Both the position numbers and the translations under genes were made by a program. From Molossus alvarezi (lineage: Eukaryota; Chordata; Mammalia; Chiroptera; Molossidae), in assembly GCA_037176705.1 (NCBI GenBank), contig JBAWUJ010000053.1:186001-250000 (forward strand): a stretch of DNA of 64,000 bases, written 5' to 3'. This document shows positions 60,856 through 64,000 of the stretch, piece after piece. The notes under the pieces are model-generated. The model made no database searches, was not told the origin of the DNA, and saw nothing but the letters and a program-made list of their open reading frames with translations. Each line of letters opens with the position of its first letter. The first letter of the stretch is position 1.

Positions 60856-61090
60856 CACACACACATACACACACAGTTTCTTGCTCTCTCTCTCTATAAT
60901 ACATATTATATATAATATAAATCTATAAACTAGTTTTAATTATTAATCCCAGTTTACAGATTAGAAAACTGAGGCACATTAACATTAAATAACAATATCC
61001 CAAAGGTTACAGAGCCAATAAATGGCAGAGCTGGGACTTGAATCCAGGCAGTTGTGCTCCCATGTCCTTTCCATGTTTTTAACCACAATG
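60752..61090 (-). mobile_element. MIR SINE relic, antisense, split by a microsatellite
   Basis: CATTTACATAACACTTAATATG before, and AATCCCAGTTTACAGATTAG, AACTGAGGCACATTAAC and GGACTTGAATCCAGGC after the microsatellite at 60803-60920, read as one MIR complement. Confidence 0.72.
60803..60920 (+). repeat. Compound (TC)n / (CA)n / (TA)-rich microsatellite
   Basis: About 50 bases of (TC)n are followed by ATACACACACACATACACACACA, a second short (TC)n and an AT-rich stretch (ATTATATATAATATAAAT). Likely length-polymorphic. Confidence 0.95.
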
Positions 61091-61902
61091 CTCTATGCTA
61101 AAGACAGTGTAGCAATCCAGACTGAAAATAGAAGGGCTTTTGCAATGTGGAGAATAGTAAGACTAAAAGATCACTCCAAAGTTTGTCAATATCTTGTTTA
61201 CTTTGAGTAAAAAAACAAATGTCTATTTTTCTTCAAGGCACTCAGTGAAAGGAGGAGGATACTAAACACCATGGGCAAGCAAAATCTTAGAGTGAATTAT
61301 GTGGAAACCTGGAAGGCTGCCTTGGAGACCATAAAAGTGAAAGAATAGAAACAGGGCCAAGAGACACAAAGGATGGGGGAGGGAGGAAAGATTGGCAACA
61401 GAGAGCATCAGCCTCCTTAATTGCTTTAAGAAAGGGTAATAATTTTGAGCAACATTGTAGACAAAGAGAGAGTATCACAACAAGGCCAAGGGTGGCATCT
61501 TATAATCAACATTTCTGAATGTCTCCCACTGTAAAGAGGGAGACAGCCAATTCCCCAGGCTTTTCCCCTCACATTTCCATCAGCAAACAAGCAGAAGGCT
61601 TTTGTAAAACCTTAGAACCAGTCCTGTCTCCTCAGACACATTAACAACTAAAAGTCTATCTTTATCACCAAATTTACAGAAATCCACTTTGCTAATGAAG
61701 AAAAAAAAAAGAAAACAGGCAAACAAACAAAAACAAAGAAGAGTGAGAGAAGACACTGGCATTCTAAGATGACACAAAAGAGCTAATAAAATTACCCATA
61801 TTACTTAGATGATACTACATACTATACTAACAGTATTCATTTTAGTCCCCAAGTGTCCTATAGGATATGCACTCAGAACTGTTTTAAAATTCACTGATTC
61901 AA
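61091..61902. other. Low-copy flank of L1-N
   Basis: No gene or named repeat recognised. A purine-rich AAGAAAAAAAAAAGAAAAC stretch lies near 61699-61717. Confidence 0.5.
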
Positions 61903-62756
61903 AAATAGAGGTGTCATAAATTGAAGATACACATACACTCTCCCAGGACCAAACTGGAATTACAACTAAAATAAAGACAAACATCAGGAAAAACCAACAG
62001 AAAAGCAGCTGGAGAGGAGCAGTATAACTACAGCAAGAAGGAAGACACTATATTGAGCCTGGTAGGAACTGTGGAGGTGTGAGAGAAAGGACTGGGAGCC
62101 AATGGACAGCAGCTGCTTTTGCTGTGAGCAACTCTCACAGAATTAAAATCCCAAGCTGGTTCCACAGTGCAGAAGGCCAGGACAGAGCACTAAATTAGCT
62201 ACAGCTACTCACTTGGGCTCTGGCAGAGTTAAGGCAGACTGAACTGGAACTGTGTGGAGAGACTTGGGAGTTTGAAAATCTTCAAGGGCACTGAGAGTTT
62301 TCTGTTGAATCACTCCCTCACATAATAGTAGCCATATTATTCAAAGAGGCCCTTTCAAGAGCCCCAGGGAGAAACAACAGCCTTGCCCTCAGGAATGTAA
62401 CACCACTAGTCCAGGCCAGAGTAATGCAAATTGAAGCTTATTAACAGCCAGCAAGCATCTGCCCCACCTGCTAGAAATCCTCTCACCCTGAAAACCTGAG
62501 GGATTTTTTTCATTCAGTTGAGGGCTGCAACCCAAGGCTCACCAAGTAACTGAGATTAATAGCCTCCAGGCAAAAAGAGGATAACTGGACCTTTCCATGG
62601 CTTACAAATCTAACCAGGAAAGTAAGACTTGACAGTGGTGTTTAATGTGGGCCCACCCATGCTCATCCAAACCCAGCAGAGGGAGCCGCAAATAATGGAA
62701 CACCAAAATCCACAAGGAAAATTTGGCAGGCTCCAAAACCCACTGAGATAGCCAAA
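61903..62756 (+). promoter_or_regulatory. L1-N 5'UTR (short type)
   Basis: Collinear with the 5'UTRs of L1-K and L1-M, but CpG-poor and diverged. The YY1-like motif at the start is degraded to AAAATAGAGGTG. Confidence 0.75.
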
Positions 62757-63668
62757 ATGATGAAACAAAGAAACAAATCCCATAGGAAAGAACAAGATAA
62801 TTTGACAGAAGTTGAAATAAATGATAGTGAATTGAGCAAAATATTAGAGGAAGAGCTAAGAGTAATAGCTATGGGAAAGCTCAAGAGCATGAGTAAAGAT
62901 ATAGAAGCATTGAAAATGAAGAATTACAGGAGAAATAAGGAACACATTGAAAGGAATAACCAGCAGAGTACAGGAAGAAGAGGATTGGATCAGTGAATTA
63001 GAAGACTGGGTAGAAAAACTCATACAATCAAAAAATCAGAAAGAAAAAAAAATTAAAAAACAGGATGACAGCCTAAGAGAATTCTAGGACAATATGAAAC
63101 ATAAAAAATCGGCATCATGGCCCTAGCCAGTTTGGCTCAGCAGTTGGAGCATCAGCCTGCAGACCAGGGAGTCCCGGGTTCAGTTCCCACATGGCCCTAG
63201 AGGTTAGGGGCATGTACCAAAAAAAAAAAAAAAAAAAAACTGCATTACAGGAGTTCCAGAAGAAGAAAATGAGCAATGGTTAGAGAATATATTTGAAGAA
63301 CTAGGGACAGAAAACTTACCTAACTTGGTGAAAGTAAAAGGCATACAAATAAAAGAAGCCTAGATAGCCCCAAGTAGGAAGAGGCCAAAGAGGTCCACTC
63401 CAAGACACATAATGATTAAAATGCCAAAAATTAAAGATAAAGAGAATCCTAAAGGCAGCAAGAGATAAGAAACAGGTTACCTAAAAAGAACCCTCATAAG
63501 ACTATGAGCTGACTTCTCAACAGACGCACTACAGGCCAGAAGGGAATGGAATAAAATAAGCAAGGTAATAAAAAACAAGTATCTGAATCCAAAACTACTC
63601 TTTCCAGAAAGGCTATCATTCAAAATAGAAGGAAAAATAAAAAGGTTCACATACCAAAAAAAGGCTAA
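62757..63668 (+). pseudogene. L1-N ORF1 remnant with SINE insertion
   Basis: The ATG at 62757 is followed by a frame of 79 codons. The coiled coil is the short form (SKDIEALK), like L1-K. A SINE splits the frame at 63121-63239, and the C-terminal blocks (CCAAGACACATAATGATTAA, AAAGGCAGCAAGAGATAAG) follow. The aligned stop is at 63666-63668. Confidence 0.88.
63121..63239 (+). mobile_element. Short SINE, head plus A-tail only, in L1-N ORF1
   Basis: It has the tRNA-like head CCCTAGCCAGTTTGGCTCAG, CCGGGTTCAGTTCCCACATG and then directly GGGGCATGTACC and about 20 A. The middle and CT-rich parts of the other SINEs here are missing. L1 text CGGCATCATGG precedes and CTGCATTACAGG follows, a diverged duplication of the target. 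Confidence 0.85.
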
Positions 63669-63769
63669 GAGACAATATTAACATCAAATCACCACTGCAA
63701 AAAATGTTAAAAGGACTGCTGTAATAAGCAGAACAAATAGAGAGAGAAGCATAAACATAATAAATAAAA

Positions 63770-64000
63770 ATAGCAATAAATAAGTACATATCAATAATAT
63801 CCTTAAATGTAAATGGATTAAATGCTTTGATTAAAAGCAGAGTAACTGATTGCATAAGAAAGCATGACTCATATATATGTTGTTTACAAGAAAATTTATT
63901 GTTTTCAATAAGTTGAAAGTAAAGGGATGGAAAAAAAATTTCCAAGGCAGCAAACAAACAAAGAAAATAGTTGGGGTAGCTATACTCATATCAAATAAAA
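63770..64000 (+). pseudogene. L1-N ORF2 start, initiation codon lost
   Basis: ORF2 text begins about 100 bp after the ORF1 stop, but the ATG of the other copies is ATA here (63770-63772), followed by TAG-containing out-of-frame text. Endonuclease blocks (GTAAATGGATTAAATGCT, ATATATGTTGTTTACAAG) are visible up to the edge, with a local replacement of the usual sequence at 63890-63912. Confidence 0.85.

Larger units (their letters stand above)
61903..64000 (+). mobile_element. L1-N: LINE-1, runs off the right edge
   Basis: It starts near 61903 with CAAAAATAGAGGTGTC, aligned to the first bases of L1-M, and contains a short-type 5'UTR, ORF1 (62757-63668) with a SINE, and the start of ORF2. The left target duplication can only be recognised once the 3' end beyond the window is seen. 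Confidence 0.92.

Noticed and set aside
1..64000. Helitron, piggyBac or recent hAT transposons, common in some vesper bats
   Set aside because: No matching terminal sequences or transposase frames were recognised; only a doubtful MER5-like end at 16740-16825.

Overview
This is nuclear DNA of a placental mammal, almost certainly a bat. The tRNA-derived SINEs scattered through it (13 recognised) carry the head, pol III B-box-like region, CT-rich stretch and A/T-rich tail of the Ves-type SINEs of yangochiropteran bats. The old mammalian repeats MIR, L2-like and probable MaLR, MER5 and ERV-L are also present. No intact protein-coding host gene and no structural RNA gene can be supported. The assignment to bats rests on recalled SINE structure, not on a database search.

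The window is dominated by LINE-1 (L1), roughly two thirds of the bases. Five long L1 copies, all on the + strand, are named here L1-B (1023-7990), L1-G (22259-30115), L1-J (36005-45995), L1-K (36647-42478, nested inside L1-J) and L1-M (52169-57972). A sixth, L1-N, starts near 61903 and runs off the right edge. Each long copy shows all or part of the layout 5'UTR, ORF1 (nucleic-acid-binding coiled-coil protein), a spacer of about 100 bp, ORF2 (endonuclease, reverse transcriptase, Cys-rich C-terminus), 3'UTR with G-rich tract, A-rich tail. All are defective. L1-K is the youngest and best preserved, with CpG-rich 5'UTR, the only intact FADD reverse-transcriptase motif and 17-bp target-site duplications; even so it carries a premature stop in ORF1 and several frameshifts and stops in ORF2. 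L1-M is full length with perfect 15-bp target duplications.

Layout: 1-12012, L1-A remnant, L1-B, L1-C and an older L1 with SINEs; 12030-16920, an antisense ancient ERV-L-like provirus remnant (LTR-like end, dUTPase, integrase) cut by an L1 tail and a SINE; 17190-18282, L1 3' ends in both orientations; 18290-21660, low-copy DNA with MIR and L2 relics; 21665-22238, an L1 fragment with 5' inversion; 22259-30115, L1-G with SINE and antisense L1 insertions; 30130-32378, older L1 3' ends; 32379-36004, low-copy DNA and a probable old L1 5'UTR; 36005-45995, L1-J with nested L1-K; 46000-48860, old L1M/HAL1-like element and an antisense L1 with a probable 3' transduction; 48870-52150, low-copy DNA with MIR, LTR and SINEs; 52169-57972, L1-M; 57988-61900, low-copy DNA with MIRs and a compound microsatellite; 61903-64000, L1-N.

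The genes do not form a pathway. What links them is L1 retrotransposition: ORF1 and ORF2 products of active relatives copied L1 RNA in cis and SINE RNA in trans, which explains the shared target duplications, A-rich tails, 5' truncations and inversions. I found no undescribed biological system. The most informative signals are two alternative L1 5'UTR architectures, a heptad-sized length difference in ORF1, homopolymer slippage hotspots, candidate 3' transductions and two SINE types.
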